Assembly (NCBI RefSeq): GCF_023652955.1
Contig: NZ_JAKLOY010000001.1
Location: 558,001 to 622,000, forward strand
Direction of reading: 5' to 3'
Origin: Geomonas sp. Red32
GTDB taxonomy: Bacteria; Desulfobacterota; Desulfuromonadia; Geobacterales; Geobacteraceae
DNA: 64,000 nucleotides
Part shown: positions 51,779-61,501 of the stretch, in pieces
Numbering within the stretch: position 1 is the stretch's first letter
How the letters are laid out: each line of letters starts with the position of its first letter
Translations under genes and position numbers: made by a program
Notes under the pieces: generated by a model
Database searches by the model: none
Told to the model about the DNA's origin: nothing
Seen by the model: only the letters and a program-made list of their open reading frames with translations

Positions 51779-54700
51779 TCAGTAACGCTCGTAGGCGTCG
51801 TCGGCATACGGCTCGTCGCTCAGGTCGATACTGTGGCCGGCTTCCTTGCCGGCGGCAAAGGTCTTCGGCCGCTTGGGGGCCTTCCTGGCGGCAGGCGCCG
51901 GAGGCCGGACGGGCGCCTTGCGGGCGGGCTGCGCCCCTTCGGCGAGCTTGAAGAATCCCACGGTGTCCTGGAGCTGGGCTGCCTGGCTCGATAGCTCCTC
52001 CGCAGTGGAGGAAATCTCCTCGGCGGCCGAGGCGTTTTGCTGGATCACCTGGTCCAGTTGCTGGATCGCCTTGTTGATCTGCTCGGCACCGGTGTCCTGT
52101 TCCCGGCAGGCGGCGCTGATCTCCTGGACGAGCTCGGCGGTCTTCTGGATGTTCGGGACCATGGTGCTCAGCATCGCCCCGGCCTTCTCCGCCACGTCGA
52201 CGCTGGTGGCGGAGAGCTCCGAGATCTCGGCGGCCGCCCGCTGGCTCCGCTCGGCAAGCTTTCTCACTTCGGAGGCCACCACCGCAAACCCTTTGCCGTG
52301 TTCGCCTGCCCGGGCCGCCTCGATGGCGGCGTTGAGGGCCAGGAGGTTCGTCTGGCGGGAGATCTCCTCGATGATGGAGATCTTGCCCGCGATCTCCTTC
52401 ATGGCGGTTACCGTCTGCTGTACCGCCCGCCCCCCCTCCTGGGCATCCTGGGACGACTTGGCGGCGATCTTCTCGGTCTGCATGGCGTTGTCGGCGTTTT
52501 GCCTGATATTGGAGGACATCTCCTCCATGGAGGAGGAAGCCTCCTCGGCGGAAGCGGCCTGCTCGCTCGCCCCCTGGGACATGGTCTCCGAGCTCCCCGA
52601 CAGCTCCTGGCTCCCGGCAGCCACGTTGCCGGCTGCCGATTTCACCTCGCTCACCACGCTGCTCAACTTCTCCACCATGGCCGCCAGGGCCTGCATCAGC
52701 TCGTCCTCGGGGGAGCGCTCCGTGATCTGCACGGTCAGGTCCCCCTGGGCAATCTGCTGGGCCGCCTGGGTGATCCTCCGGTTGGCATCCACCGAGCTCT
52801 TGACCGCCGCGGCCAGGGTGTCGAAGGTCCCCTTGACCTCCGTGGTATCGGCATCGGCCGCCTCGGTCGCGAGCTGCACGGCAAGATCCCCCTTGGCCAG
52901 CCTTTCGAGCCCTTCCACCAGCTTGCGAGTCTCGTGGTTCTGGTAGTCGGCCACCTTCTGCGCCTTGCGGGCGGCCTGTTTCACCGCGGTCAGGTCGGTA
53001 ACCACCTCGAAGGCTCCGATCACCGTCCCGGCGTGGCCGCGGATGGGGACCCCGGTATAGGCGATGTCGAGATCCAGTCCCGCCGCGGGGTGGGCCTCCG
53101 TCTCGCTGGTGGCATCCTGGGCGGTGGTCATGGCACGGTGGCAGGCGCAGTTGGGGGTATTGCAATCGCCGGTCTTGAAGTGGTCGTAGCACTTGGTACC
53201 CGCCACCTGCGCGGCGGTCTTCCCTCCCACCCGTGCCCCGAGCTCGTTCATGTACAGGACGTTGAAATCCTTGTCGATGATCATGGCGGGAGCGGGCATC
53301 TTGTCCAAAAGGGCCACCAGCCGGTCGATGGTGGCGTTCACCCCCTCGACGATGTCGCGGTAGGCCCCCTGGTGCCTCGTGGCATCGGCCCGCACGCCGA
53401 GGCGCCCCTCGGTGGCCGCCGCCGACAGCATGGTGGCGTCCGCACTGAGGGACGACACCACGTCGATGCAGCTGTTGAGGGCGGAGGCGATGGTCTCGAA
53501 GGTCTCCTGCACTCCCCTGGTATCGTCGTCGGCAGGTGCCGTCGCGATGGCGAATCCCAACTCTCCGGCGGCCAGTTTGGAAAGCCCGTCCACCACCTTC
53601 CTGGTTTCCGCATCCTGGTAATCCGCGACCTTCCGGGCGGTCCTGGCCGCCTTGACTATGGCGGTCTGGTCGGAGACCACCTCGAAAGCACCGATCACCT
53701 CCCCGTCATCAGAGCGCAGCGGGACCGCGGCGTAGGCGATGTCGAGATCCACCCCGGCGGCGGGATGGGCATCGGTCTCGCCGTTGCACGAGACCCCCGT
53801 GAGCATGGCGCGGCCGCAGGCACACTTCTCGGTGCGGCAGTCGGCGGTCTTGAAATGGTCGTAGCACTTGGTCCCCACCACCTGGGACGGCTGTTTCCCC
53901 CCCACCTTGGCTCCCAGCTCGTTCATGTAGAGGATGGTGTAGTCGCGGTCGATGATCATGGCCGGAGTCGGCATGCCGTCCACCAGCCCTACCAGCCGGT
54001 CGATGAGGCGGTTGATCCCTTCCACGGCCAGGCGGAATCTCCCCTGGTGGCCGGAGGCGTCGGCCCGCGTGGTCAGTCTTCCCTCCACCGCCGCCTTGGT
54101 CAAAAGCTCCAGGTCGGTGGTGACCGCCCTGACCGCCTCGGCGGTCTTGCCGAGGTTGGCCAAGAGGAGGTTGTCACGGTTGGCGGAGACGTCGATGTCG
54201 AGATCACCGGCCGCCATCCGCTCGGCCATCCCCGCCGCTTCGACGATGTTGGCGGCCATGTTCTTCATGGCCCCGGCAAGCTTCCCGGTCTCGTCCCCGG
54301 AATCGACCACGATCTCGAAGGAGACGCTCCCCTTGGCGAGCTCGTCGGCAGCGGAGATAAGCCTGCCGATCCGGCGCCCCAGCCGGGAGGAAACCAGGTA
54401 GGCCAGGATCAGGACGAGGGCGACGATGACAAGCGTTGCCGCCGCCACCTTCATGCGGACGGCCATGATCTCCTTGTCCAGGGTGTCGACATACAGGCCG
54501 GTCCCGATGACCCACCCCCACGGCCGGTAGCTCTTCACGTAGGAAAGCTTCCTGACCGGCGCGGTCTGCCCGGGCTTGGGCCACCGGTATTCGACGATTC
54601 CCTCCCCCTTGGTCCTTCCCACCTCGGCGAACTCGCTGAAGATGGCCTTGCCGTCGGGGTCTTTAAGGGCGCTCTGGTCCTTGTTCTCCATGTCGGGCTT

Positions 54701-55033
54701 GATGGGATGCATGACCATGCGGGCGTTGAAATCGTTGATCCAGAAGTACTCGTTGCCGGCATAGCGTAGCGACCTGATCCGCTCGAGCGCACGTTTCTGC
54801 GCCTCGGCCACCGGGAACTCCCCCTTGGCCACCCGTTCCTGGTAATCGGCCACCAGGGCCACCGGGATGTCGATCACCGACTTCAGGGTCGCCTCCCTTT
54901 CGGCCACCACCTTCTCCTCGAAAGTGGGGAGCAGGTAGAGGAAATTCAGCAGGGTGATCAGCAGTACGGAGACCATGGATATACCCATGATCTTTGCGGA
55001 AATGCTCCAATCTCTCAATCTGACGTACCGCAT
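51779..55033 (-). CDS. large methyl-accepting chemotaxis protein with two Cys-PAS modules
   Basis: 1084 residues from the ATG at 55033, which has GGAGG seven bases upstream. Order: TM1 (about 10-35); a periplasmic single Cache domain (about 36-185, with [13 protein letters not shown] and [12 protein letters not shown]); TM2 (about 195-215); HAMP; and two cytoplasmic PAS units, each with the motif KCYDHFKT(A/G)DC...C.C followed by RAM (near residues 388 and 615), each followed by HAMP-like linkers. A chemoreceptor signalling domain follows (about 780-1020) with the hairpin [42 protein letters not shown]. It signals to CheA/CheW. The paired Cys clusters suggest a redox or metal cue. The C-terminus is Lys/Pro/Ala-rich. 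Confidence 0.93.
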   Translation of the reverse strand: MRYVRLRDWSISAKIMGISMVSVLLITLLNFLYLLPTFEEKVVAEREATLKSVIDIPVALVADYQERVAKGEFPVAEAQKRALERIRSLRYAGNEYFWINDFNARMVMHPIKPDMENKDQSALKDPDGKAIFSEFAEVGRTKGEGIVEYRWPKPGQTAPVRKLSYVKSYRPWGWVIGTGLYVDTLDKEIMAVRMKVAAATLVIVALVLILAYLVSSRLGRRIGRLISAADELAKGSVSFEIVVDSGDETGKLAGAMKNMAANIVEAAGMAERMAAGDLDIDVSANRDNLLLANLGKTAEAVRAVTTDLELLTKAAVEGRLTTRADASGHQGRFRLAVEGINRLIDRLVGLVDGMPTPAMIIDRDYTILYMNELGAKVGGKQPSQVVGTKCYDHFKTADCRTEKCACGRAMLTGVSCNGETDAHPAAGVDLDIAYAAVPLRSDDGEVIGAFEVVSDQTAIVKAARTARKVADYQDAETRKVVDGLSKLAAGELGFAIATAPADDDTRGVQETFETIASALNSCIDVVSSLSADATMLSAAATEGRLGVRADATRHQGAYRDIVEGVNATIDRLVALLDKMPAPAMIIDKDFNVLYMNELGARVGGKTAAQVAGTKCYDHFKTGDCNTPNCACHRAMTTAQDATSETEAHPAAGLDLDIAYTGVPIRGHAGTVIGAFEVVTDLTAVKQAARKAQKVADYQNHETRKLVEGLERLAKGDLAVQLATEAADADTTEVKGTFDTLAAAVKSSVDANRRITQAAQQIAQGDLTVQITERSPEDELMQALAAMVEKLSSVVSEVKSAAGNVAAGSQELSGSSETMSQGASEQAASAEEASSSMEEMSSNIRQNADNAMQTEKIAAKSSQDAQEGGRAVQQTVTAMKEIAGKISIIEEISRQTNLLALNAAIEAARAGEHGKGFAVVASEVRKLAERSQRAAAEISELSATSVDVAEKAGAMLSTMVPNIQKTAELVQEISAACREQDTGAEQINKAIQQLDQVIQQNASAAEEISSTAEELSSQAAQLQDTVGFFKLAEGAQPARKAPVRPPAPAARKAPKRPKTFAAGKEAGHSIDLSDEPYADDAYERY

Positions 55034-55355
55034 GTCTCGGCCTCCGGCGCGTTCTTTTGATGGTAGTCCAGCTCGTGCTCTCTCAAGCTCCCTGAAAGAT
55101 GAGGGTGAGTCTGTATAAACAGGCACGGCAAGGAAACTTTCTCCACTGGCAGAGTAATTAGATCGGTATTAGGAAGAACGATATTGAGTATTTTTTAGGA
55201 AAGGTTATTCACGACAACTTACGCGGCAATCACTGAGACACCGCAAGATAATTCCTGACAACTGGCGAGAGTATCGCTACTGCCCTCCGGCATGAGCGGC
55301 CGGACGCTTCGCTGCGCCCCCCCGGTCCGGCCGGAGGGCGCAGCAAACGGGTAGA
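55034..55355. other. intergenic region, AT-rich part
   Basis: Promoter region of the chemoreceptor and the end of the next leftward gene. No clear sigma28 or sigma70 site is placed, and no terminator with T-run is seen. Confidence 0.4.
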
Positions 55356-57791
55356 TCAGCGCCGGGGGCGGGTGGCGAGGGGACGGGGGAGTGCGGAGCG
55401 GGCAAGCGAGAGGATGGTCCCCCCCCGGCCGGCGAGCAGGATGCGGTCTCCCGTGCAGCTCACCGAAGCGAGATAATCGCCGGTTCCGGCCTGCCACGCG
55501 CTCCAGGTGGTGCCGTCTTGGGAGGTGGCCACCCGGCCGTCGGTGCCGGCGGCCAGAAAGCTCGCGCCGCACCAGGCGACGTCGGAGGCGTGCCAGGAGG
55601 TGCCGAAGGGGGTCTCGCTATCGCTCCAGGCGATACCGTCGGCGGAGGTGTGGACCGGGTAAGGGTAGAGATCGGCCCCCCCGGGAAGGCCGGACAGTGC
55701 CACGAAGACGGCGCCGTTCCAGGCGATCCTCCCGTTGGGGGCGCCGCCATGGACGGTCCAGGAGGTGCCATCCGCCGATGTCAGGCCGGTACCGTTGGCC
55801 CCGGTGACCACCAGCCGGCTTCCCGACCAGGCCACCCCATAGAGGGGGCTCGTGGTTCCCGAGGGGCGGCGGGTCCAGGTTCCCCCGTCCGGCGAGGTGG
55901 CGATGGTCCCCTCCGCCCCCACTGCGACGAAGGCGCTCCCGGCCCAGGCCACCGCGTAGAGGTCGCGGGAGGTCCCCGGCTCTTGGCGGGTCCAGATCCC
56001 CCCGTCCGGAGAGGTGAGGATGGTTCCCTCCCCCCCCACCGCGACGAAACTGTTCCCGGACCAGGCGATGTCGTAGAGCGGGGCGGAGACGCCGGAACTC
56101 CTGGTCTCGAACCCCACCCCGTCGGAGGAGGTGACGACGGTCCCCCGGGCACCGACCGCGGCATAGCGCGAGCCCGACCAGGCTACCCGGTAAAGGTCGG
56201 CCGTTGTGGAGGAGTAGGCGAGGCTCCAGGGGGTGACGGTGAGCGGGAGGGAGGCGGCGAGCGACCCGGCGGAGGCGGTGATGGTGGTGACGCCGCTTCC
56301 CAGGGCGGCCACGATTCCCTTAGCCCCCTGCTGGTCGCTCACGGTGGCCACCGAATGGTCCGACGATCTCCAGCCGACGAGGGTAGTTGCGTCGCGCGGG
56401 ACGTGGTCGGAGAAAGTCGCGATGGCTTTCATCTGGCCGGTCATACCGATGGCGAGCACCGGGTCCCCGGCAGCAAGGGGCCCCTGGAGCTCGAGGGAGA
56501 GTAGCGACGCCGAGATAACCGACATGACTGCGGCGCCGGAAAGGTCGCCGATGGTGGCGGTGATGGTGGTGGAGCCAAGCCCCACGGTGGAGGCGCACCC
56601 CCAGGCGATGCAGGCGCTGTAGGCGACGTCGGTGGAGGAGACCAGCGCCACCGACGGGGCGGAGGACGACCAATCCGCCATGGCGGTCAGGTCACGGGTG
56701 GTGTGGTCAGCCAGGGAGGCGGCCGCGGTGAACTGCTGGGTCATCCCGACCGGAACGCTGGTGGTGCCGGGCGACACGACGACGGACTGAAAGGGGGCAC
56801 CGGAGAGGTTGTCCCAGAGGTAGCGTTCGGTCGCTTCCGGGAGAGTGTCCCCGTCCCGGTCCACCTCGATCCTGACTCCGTAGCTCAGGGGGGTGATGAG
56901 CGCGCGGCCGCTGCCGCCGCCGGAGACGACGATAGGTCCGCCGTGGCAGGGAGTGCTCCCCAGCGGGGCGAAGGAGTAGGGGCAGTCGGTGGAAATATCG
57001 AAGTAGCCGTATTTTTCCAGGTAGACGCGCCCGGAGTAGGCGACGTCGACGTAGGGGGGGGATGCGAAGCGGTAGCAGATGGCGAGATCCTGGAACCTGA
57101 ACGTGCCGCCGGAACCGCTGTCTTGGCCGTCCAGGTTGATGGTGACCGTTTCCGCGCTCTCCGGCAGCGAAATGCGCATCCGGAGCGAGCCGTTGAGCAT
57201 GAGGTTGCAGCCGGCTCCGCAGATCGACCAGGAGGAGAAGCTCATGGTCCAGCCGGTGATCACTCCCAGTTCTGCGTTGACGGCGCAGACCTGCAGGGTC
57301 GCGGACCCGTCGTTGGTGTAGCCGTCGCCGTCGTTGTAGCCGGAAAAGACAACGGCAATGGTCCCGGTACCGGCACCGTCGTCGAGGGTCCCCTTCAGCG
57401 TCATGGTGCCGCTGACGCCACCGGCGATGGTCTGGTCGATGGCGATGGCCTCGCGAGCCGCCGCCGCGTGACCATTGGCGGAGACGAGCTTCCGGTATTC
57501 GCCGCTAAGATGGCGGGCCAGCCGCCGGGCAGCGGCGAGCTGGCCGTGGCGCCCCGGCACCGCCTTGGCGACCGCCGCCGTCGAGAAGACGCTCCCGAGC
57601 GCGCTCCCCCCGTCCCAGATAAGGGCGAACAACTCCCGCGCGGCCCCCGCCGTGACCGGAGCCGGGGCGGTCGATCCCGTGTAAACGACCCCGCTCCCCT
57701 CCCGGGTGACGGCCCCTCCGCCTCCTCCACCGCAGGCCGCCACCAAGGCAGCCAGCGAGAACGCCCACCAAAGCCCTACGACGCGTCTCAT
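55356..57791 (-). CDS. lipoprotein with Ig-like (Big_2) and YCF48-like propeller repeats
   Basis: 811 residues from the ATG at 57791. The signal sequence ends in the lipobox LVAAC with Cys20 followed by six Gly. After a unique N-terminal region (about 40-330) come two bacterial Ig-like domains (about 330-525; TSVPVGMTQQFTAAASL and IGMTGQMKAIATFSDH). Then come about six repeats of the type WSGSRYAAVGARGTVVTSSDG of roughly 40 residues, a YCF48/sialidase-like beta-propeller. It should be a surface or periplasmic lipoprotein. Ligand unknown. Confidence 0.85.
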   Translation of the reverse strand: MRRVVGLWWAFSLAALVAACGGGGGGAVTREGSGVVYTGSTAPAPVTAGAARELFALIWDGGSALGSVFSTAAVAKAVPGRHGQLAAARRLARHLSGEYRKLVSANGHAAAAREAIAIDQTIAGGVSGTMTLKGTLDDGAGTGTIAVVFSGYNDGDGYTNDGSATLQVCAVNAELGVITGWTMSFSSWSICGAGCNLMLNGSLRMRISLPESAETVTINLDGQDSGSGGTFRFQDLAICYRFASPPYVDVAYSGRVYLEKYGYFDISTDCPYSFAPLGSTPCHGGPIVVSGGGSGRALITPLSYGVRIEVDRDGDTLPEATERYLWDNLSGAPFQSVVVSPGTTSVPVGMTQQFTAAASLADHTTRDLTAMADWSSSAPSVALVSSTDVAYSACIAWGCASTVGLGSTTITATIGDLSGAAVMSVISASLLSLELQGPLAAGDPVLAIGMTGQMKAIATFSDHVPRDATTLVGWRSSDHSVATVSDQQGAKGIVAALGSGVTTITASAGSLAASLPLTVTPWSLAYSSTTADLYRVAWSGSRYAAVGARGTVVTSSDGVGFETRSSGVSAPLYDIAWSGNSFVAVGGEGTILTSPDGGIWTRQEPGTSRDLYAVAWAGSAFVAVGAEGTIATSPDGGTWTRRPSGTTSPLYGVAWSGSRLVVTGANGTGLTSADGTSWTVHGGAPNGRIAWNGAVFVALSGLPGGADLYPYPVHTSADGIAWSDSETPFGTSWHASDVAWCGASFLAAGTDGRVATSQDGTTWSAWQAGTGDYLASVSCTGDRILLAGRGGTILSLARSALPRPLATRPRR

Positions 57792-58291
57792 GGTCACGCC
57801 TCTCCCCTCCGACCGGTCCTCTGACTTCCGAGTACCGGACACCGGACAACAAAAGGCCGAACTGCCGAGCGGCGTCCGTAACGGTGGTCGCATCCGGCAA
57901 TTCGGCCAACTTGATCGTCCGGCCGGGGGAACAGCAGTCAAAAAGCAACCGCCGGCTCGAGTGGGAATGAATCAAGTCCCGTCATTTTCCGCCCCCTGAT
58001 CACTCAGGGTTTGGCTTTTATGAATATGTAATTTTTAATGTTAGTTATCGAAGGAATTTTACTTTGCTCTATGACACTGTCAAGTCACAGCGGCGGCAAA
58101 GCCACGGTCACAGCTAAAGATAAGATAGTCACAGCCGCCGGTGACGCAGTCACAGCCAGGATTCATTTGTGCCCAGTTTCAGAGAAATATGCGGAATCAG
58201 TATCCCTTTCCCAGTACCACGCCAGCGCGGCCCAGCCGTCAGGGTACCCCTTAACACCGGCAAGATTTTCTCTTACAAAAAATGTATTTTC
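57792..58291. other. intergenic region with phased octamers
   Basis: The left 280 bases show nothing clear beyond the expected leftward promoter. The right part holds the four GTCACAGC octamers (58084-58156) and a stretch up to the OmpW promoter. Confidence 0.5.
58084..58156 (+). promoter_or_regulatory. four phased GTCACAGC direct repeats
   Basis: Exact octamers at 58084-58091, 58107-58114, 58128-58135 and 58149-58156, with start-to-start spacings of 23, 21 and 21 bases, about two helical turns. They lie 136-208 bases upstream of the -35. They resemble an activator-binding array. Confidence 0.6.
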
Positions 58292-58320
58292 TTGACTTAG
58301 GTCAAGGACCGGGTTATTTA
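58291..58320 (+). promoter_or_regulatory. sigma70 promoter overlapped by FNR/CRP-like palindrome
   Basis: TTGACT (58292-58297), 17-base spacer and TATTTA (58315-58320). The -35 is inside the perfect palindrome CTTGAC-TTAG-GTCAAG (58291-58306), close to the TTGAT-N4-ATCAA FNR pattern. Position over the -35 suggests repression, or a class II-like site for a promoter further down. Confidence 0.6.
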
Positions 58321-58410
58321 TGCGGCACCAAATGGATCTTTTTGATCCCATTTGTCTTGTTGCCATTGAGAGGAATTGCCCTCTCAAAATACAAAGCAGG
58401 GGAGAAAAAG

Positions 58411-59019
58411 ATGAGAAAAATGGTAGGGGTGTTGGGTCTGGTGCTTGCTCTGTCGCTGGGTATTTCTGCTATCGCAGCCGCCGCTGACGATTACCAGAAG
58501 GTTGGCATCCGCATGAGGGCGGTCTACGTGCTGCCCGACGAGGATTTTGACGGCCAGTTGAGCACGCTGACCCCGAAAGTCAGTGCCGACATCATCCCCG
58601 AGGTCGACTTCGAGTACTTCTTCATGAAGAACATCTCCGTCGAAGCCATCGCCGGCGTGACCCGCAACGACATCAAGCTCGGCGGGAAATTCGAAGGCAC
58701 CACCTGGCTGCTCCCCCCGACCATCACCGTGAAGTACCACCCGCTGGCAGGCAGCACCGTCAGCCCGTACCTCGGCGCCGGCTTCAACGTCATCTTCCCC
58801 TTCAAATCCCGCCTCAACGACGTGAGCGACTTCTCCATCGACAACTCGGTCGGCTACGCCCTCCAGGCCGGCATCGACTTCAAGATGACCAACAACCTCT
58901 ACTTCAACGTCGACTACAAGTACCTGAACGCCGACACCAAGGCCACCATCGCCGGCGTCAAATACAAGCTCGACCTCAACCCGAACCTGATCGGTGTCGG
59001 TGTGGGCTACCGCTTCTAG
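58411..59019 (+). CDS. OmpW-family outer-membrane protein
   Basis: 202 residues from the ATG at 58411, which follows GGGGAG; an in-frame upstream extension lies in the leader. The signal peptide ends near AAA25-DD. The OmpW pattern is visible: KVGIRMRAVYVLPDEDF, DIIPEVDFEYFFMKNISVEAIAG, WLLPPTITVKYHPL, SPYLGAGFNVIF, GYALQAGIDFKMTNNLYFNVDYKYL, and the C-terminal Phe strand GVGVGYRF. OmpW forms an eight-stranded barrel with a hydrophobic channel. In enterobacteria OmpW is under FNR control, which fits the palindrome over the promoter. Confidence 0.93.
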   Translation: MRKMVGVLGLVLALSLGISAIAAAADDYQKVGIRMRAVYVLPDEDFDGQLSTLTPKVSADIIPEVDFEYFFMKNISVEAIAGVTRNDIKLGGKFEGTTWLLPPTITVKYHPLAGSTVSPYLGAGFNVIFPFKSRLNDVSDFSIDNSVGYALQAGIDFKMTNNLYFNVDYKYLNADTKATIAGVKYKLDLNPNLIGVGVGYRF

Positions 59020-59050
59020 TCGCTCTTCCGCGGTAGCATACTCTCCCACC

Positions 59051-59092
59051 AAAAAACACCCGCCGTCCGCAAAGGATGACGGGTGTTTTTTT
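59051..59092. terminator. bidirectional terminator
   Basis: AAAAAACACCCG and CGGGTGTTTTTTT pair across a short loop between the convergent OmpW gene and lipoprotein gene. Confidence 0.88.
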
Positions 59093-59116
59093 ATGCCCGG
59101 GGCCGGCGGTCCGCCG

Positions 59117-59755
59117 CTAGCCGTTGGGTTCCTTCAGTTTTTTCAGTGCGCAGTAGTTGACCACCTTCCTCGCCATCGGCCGGCCGCCGGTCTCTCCCTC
59201 CTGGAAGATCCGCACCTCGGCGGCGCAGGGGCTCAGCGGGCGGCTGGACATGGAAACCGGGTGCAGTATGTCGTAGTAGATCAAGACGGAGTCGATGCTT
59301 CCGGCCATGGAAGCGTCCCGCAGCACCGCCCTCTCGAAGTCGGCATCCACCAGGAACTCGCGGACCCGGTCGGAACGGGCGGCGATCTTTCCACCCGCCA
59401 CCACGAACCGGGTGAAGGTCCGGAGGCCGAGCCAGTTGCCGTCGTCACCCTTCTCGACCGCGTACACGTAGGAGAACCACCGGTCCTGCGTGATGAAGAT
59501 CACCTCGGCGTTCCCAGCCTCGCGGTTCTTGCGGTCGGCCGCCACCTGCACCGCCGCCTGTTCGGCGGCATCTTCGGGCTCTTCCAGCTGGGTGTAGACG
59601 TGCCAGCCGCCGCCTCCGCCGAGGCCGGGCTGGAAGCTCACGAGCTTCCAGTTGCCGGCGCAGCCGGTGAGGGAGATCAGCAGGGCCAGTGCGGTGAGGG
59701 TTGCCGGTATCGAAGCCCGGATCGGGAACTTGAAATCTATCGCTATCGTTTTCAT
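59117..59755 (-). CDS. hypothetical lipoprotein
   Basis: 212 residues from the ATG at 59755, which has GGAG six bases upstream. The lipobox ISLTGC gives Cys32. The mature protein has a Gly-rich start (GLGGGGGWHVYTQLEEPE), an Ala/Glu helix, and a mixed alpha/beta body with EVIFITQDRWFSYVYAVEKGDDGNWLGLRTFTRFV and a C-terminal Cys. No family recognised. Confidence 0.75.
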   Translation of the reverse strand: MKTIAIDFKFPIRASIPATLTALALLISLTGCAGNWKLVSFQPGLGGGGGWHVYTQLEEPEDAAEQAAVQVAADRKNREAGNAEVIFITQDRWFSYVYAVEKGDDGNWLGLRTFTRFVVAGGKIAARSDRVREFLVDADFERAVLRDASMAGSIDSVLIYYDILHPVSMSSRPLSPCAAEVRIFQEGETGGRPMARKVVNYCALKKLKEPNG

Positions 59756-60137
59756 GGTCAGCTCCGTGGCCGGAGGGATGAACATCTTTGCGATAACGAT
59801 TTTCAATATTCATTCCCGAAGCGGCCAGCGGAGTCCGCGGCACATAACGTACTGTTTTATCGTATGTTAGCACTGTCAGAACTCCAACCCCAGCACGAAC
59901 AAAGCGCCCGGAAATCTGTTCAGCCGGCGCACAGCTGTTCAGGAAGGGCAATACCGGGAGTACCCGCACTGGTTCAGTCAGAGGGGCGGGGGGAGAATAG
60001 AGCGGCATCGTGACATAGCTGGCGGGTAACGATTGACTAACGAAAAGATGAAGACTATCTCTTCCGTTTCGTGTAGAATCCGCCCCATATCGTACAGTCC
60101 GGGACAAGCTCTACACTGTGTCAGGCGGAGGCTCTCC
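59756..60137. other. divergent intergenic region
   Basis: About 380 bases between the leftward lipoprotein and the rightward sensor. TTGACT at 60033 with a weak -10 17 bases on, and TAGAAT at 60074, are possible promoter elements. Nothing else is supported. Confidence 0.4.
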
Positions 60138-61355
60138 TTGAGGCACGCGGCCTTTCTCAGAAACCTCATCCTTGCGGTGACCCTGCTCAACCTGCTGGTG
60201 GCGGCCACCATCTGCTATGCGCTCTGGAGAAGCCACTCCCATTACGCGCACCGCGCCGTGGTGGGGACCCAGAACATCTCGCAGGTCATGGACGAGAGTC
60301 TCTCCGGTCTTTTCTCCAAGATCGACCTGGGCCTCCAGGCGGTGACCGACGAAGCGGAGCGCCAGCTCGAAGAGGGTGGGATCGCTCCGGCCAAGCTCGA
60401 CGCCTTCCTGGTCCGCGAGCACCGGCGGATGCCCGAGCTGGTGGCGCTCCGGGCGACCGATCCCCAAGGCGAGGCCGTCTACGGCCCCCAGCAGATCAAG
60501 CCGAAGACCACCATCAGCGTCGCCCACCGCGACTATTTCGCCACCCTCAGGGACCGCCCGGAAGCCGGGATGGTCATCTCCGCGCCGCTCGTGGGAGGGA
60601 TCACCGGGAAATGGATGGTGGTCCTCGCCCGCCGCATCAACCGCCCCGACGGAAGCTTCGGCGGCCTGGTCTACGCCGGGCTCGACCTCGATTACCTTTC
60701 CCGTCAGTTCTCCCGGATCAACAACGGCAAGCAGGGGCTGGTTGCCCTCCTCGACGACGGCCTCCGGCTGATCGCGCGCTATCCCCAGGTGGAAACCATC
60801 GGCCAAAAACCGGGCAACCGCATCAGCGCCCCGGTCTTAGCCGCCCTGCTCGCCGACAAAAGAACCACCGGCAGCTACCGCTCCCGCAGCAGGATGGACG
60901 GCGTGGAGAGGACCTATTCGTTCCGGCGCCTGGCGCTCCCCCAGCCCTACTACCTCGTGGTGGGACGCGCGGATTCGGAGGCGCTCGTGGAGTGGTACCG
61001 GGAGGTGCAGACCATGAGCTCCCTGATGTCCTCCTTCCTGCTGATGAGCGTGGTGGCGGTCTTCTTGATCTACCGGGAGTGGAAGCGCAACGAGGAGGAG
61101 GTCGCCAAGCGCCATGAGGCGCAGCAGCTCCTCGTGCAGCAAAACGAGGCGCTGGATGCGACCCTCGCGAGGACCAAGCGGCTGGAAGGGATCATCTCCA
61201 TCTGCATGTACTGCAAGAAGATCCACAACAACAAGGAGTCGTGGGAACAGCTGGAGACCTACATCACCATGAACTCCGATGCCCAATTCAGCCACGGGCT
61301 CTGCCCCGACTGCGCCGAGCAGTTCCTCAAGGAAACCACCACGGAAAAGAGTTGA
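60138..61355 (+). CDS. Cache sensor protein with C-terminal Cys-rich domain
   Basis: About 405 residues. The start is set at the TTG at 60138, which follows GGAGG by six bases; an ATG at 60048 in frame is the alternative. TM1 (about 9-30), a periplasmic dCache domain (IDLGLQAVTDEAERQ, VAHRDYFATLRDRPEAGMVISAPLVGGITGKW, GGLVYAGLDLDYLSRQF), TM2 (about SSFLLMSVVAVFLIY), a short coiled coil, and a C-terminal domain LEGIISICMYCKKIHNNKESWEQLETYI...FSHGLCPDC. That domain is common at the end of Geobacter-type receiver proteins, often with CxxC and CPxC as a metal site. No kinase, GGDEF or chemotaxis output is present, so the effect must be by interaction. Confidence 0.85.
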   Translation: MRHAAFLRNLILAVTLLNLLVAATICYALWRSHSHYAHRAVVGTQNISQVMDESLSGLFSKIDLGLQAVTDEAERQLEEGGIAPAKLDAFLVREHRRMPELVALRATDPQGEAVYGPQQIKPKTTISVAHRDYFATLRDRPEAGMVISAPLVGGITGKWMVVLARRINRPDGSFGGLVYAGLDLDYLSRQFSRINNGKQGLVALLDDGLRLIARYPQVETIGQKPGNRISAPVLAALLADKRTTGSYRSRSRMDGVERTYSFRRLALPQPYYLVVGRADSEALVEWYREVQTMSSLMSSFLLMSVVAVFLIYREWKRNEEEVAKRHEAQQLLVQQNEALDATLARTKRLEGIISICMYCKKIHNNKESWEQLETYITMNSDAQFSHGLCPDCAEQFLKETTTEKS

Positions 61356-61443
61356 TCCCACCCCCTCACGGCACCTTTTCAGACACCGGCCCCCGCCACT
61401 CTGGCATAGCTACAGCAACTTCAGTGGATCGGCTGAACCTCTC

Positions 61444-61471
61444 TGGACATCGAAGTAATTGTGACTATAGT
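61444..61471 (+). promoter_or_regulatory. putative sigma70 promoter
   Basis: TGGACA, 16-base spacer, TATAGT, about 31 bases before the binding-protein start. Confidence 0.5.
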
Positions 61472-61501
61472 TGATGTTGTCGTCTCAAGCCGGAGGGTGT
61501 C

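Noticed and set aside
58084-58160. AAAGCCAC with paired GGCGGC/GCCGCC considered as a third GEMM riboswitch before ompW
   Set aside because: The conserved GACGCAAAGCC order, GNRA-capped hairpin and terminator are missing; the repeated GTCACAGC octamers explain the region better.
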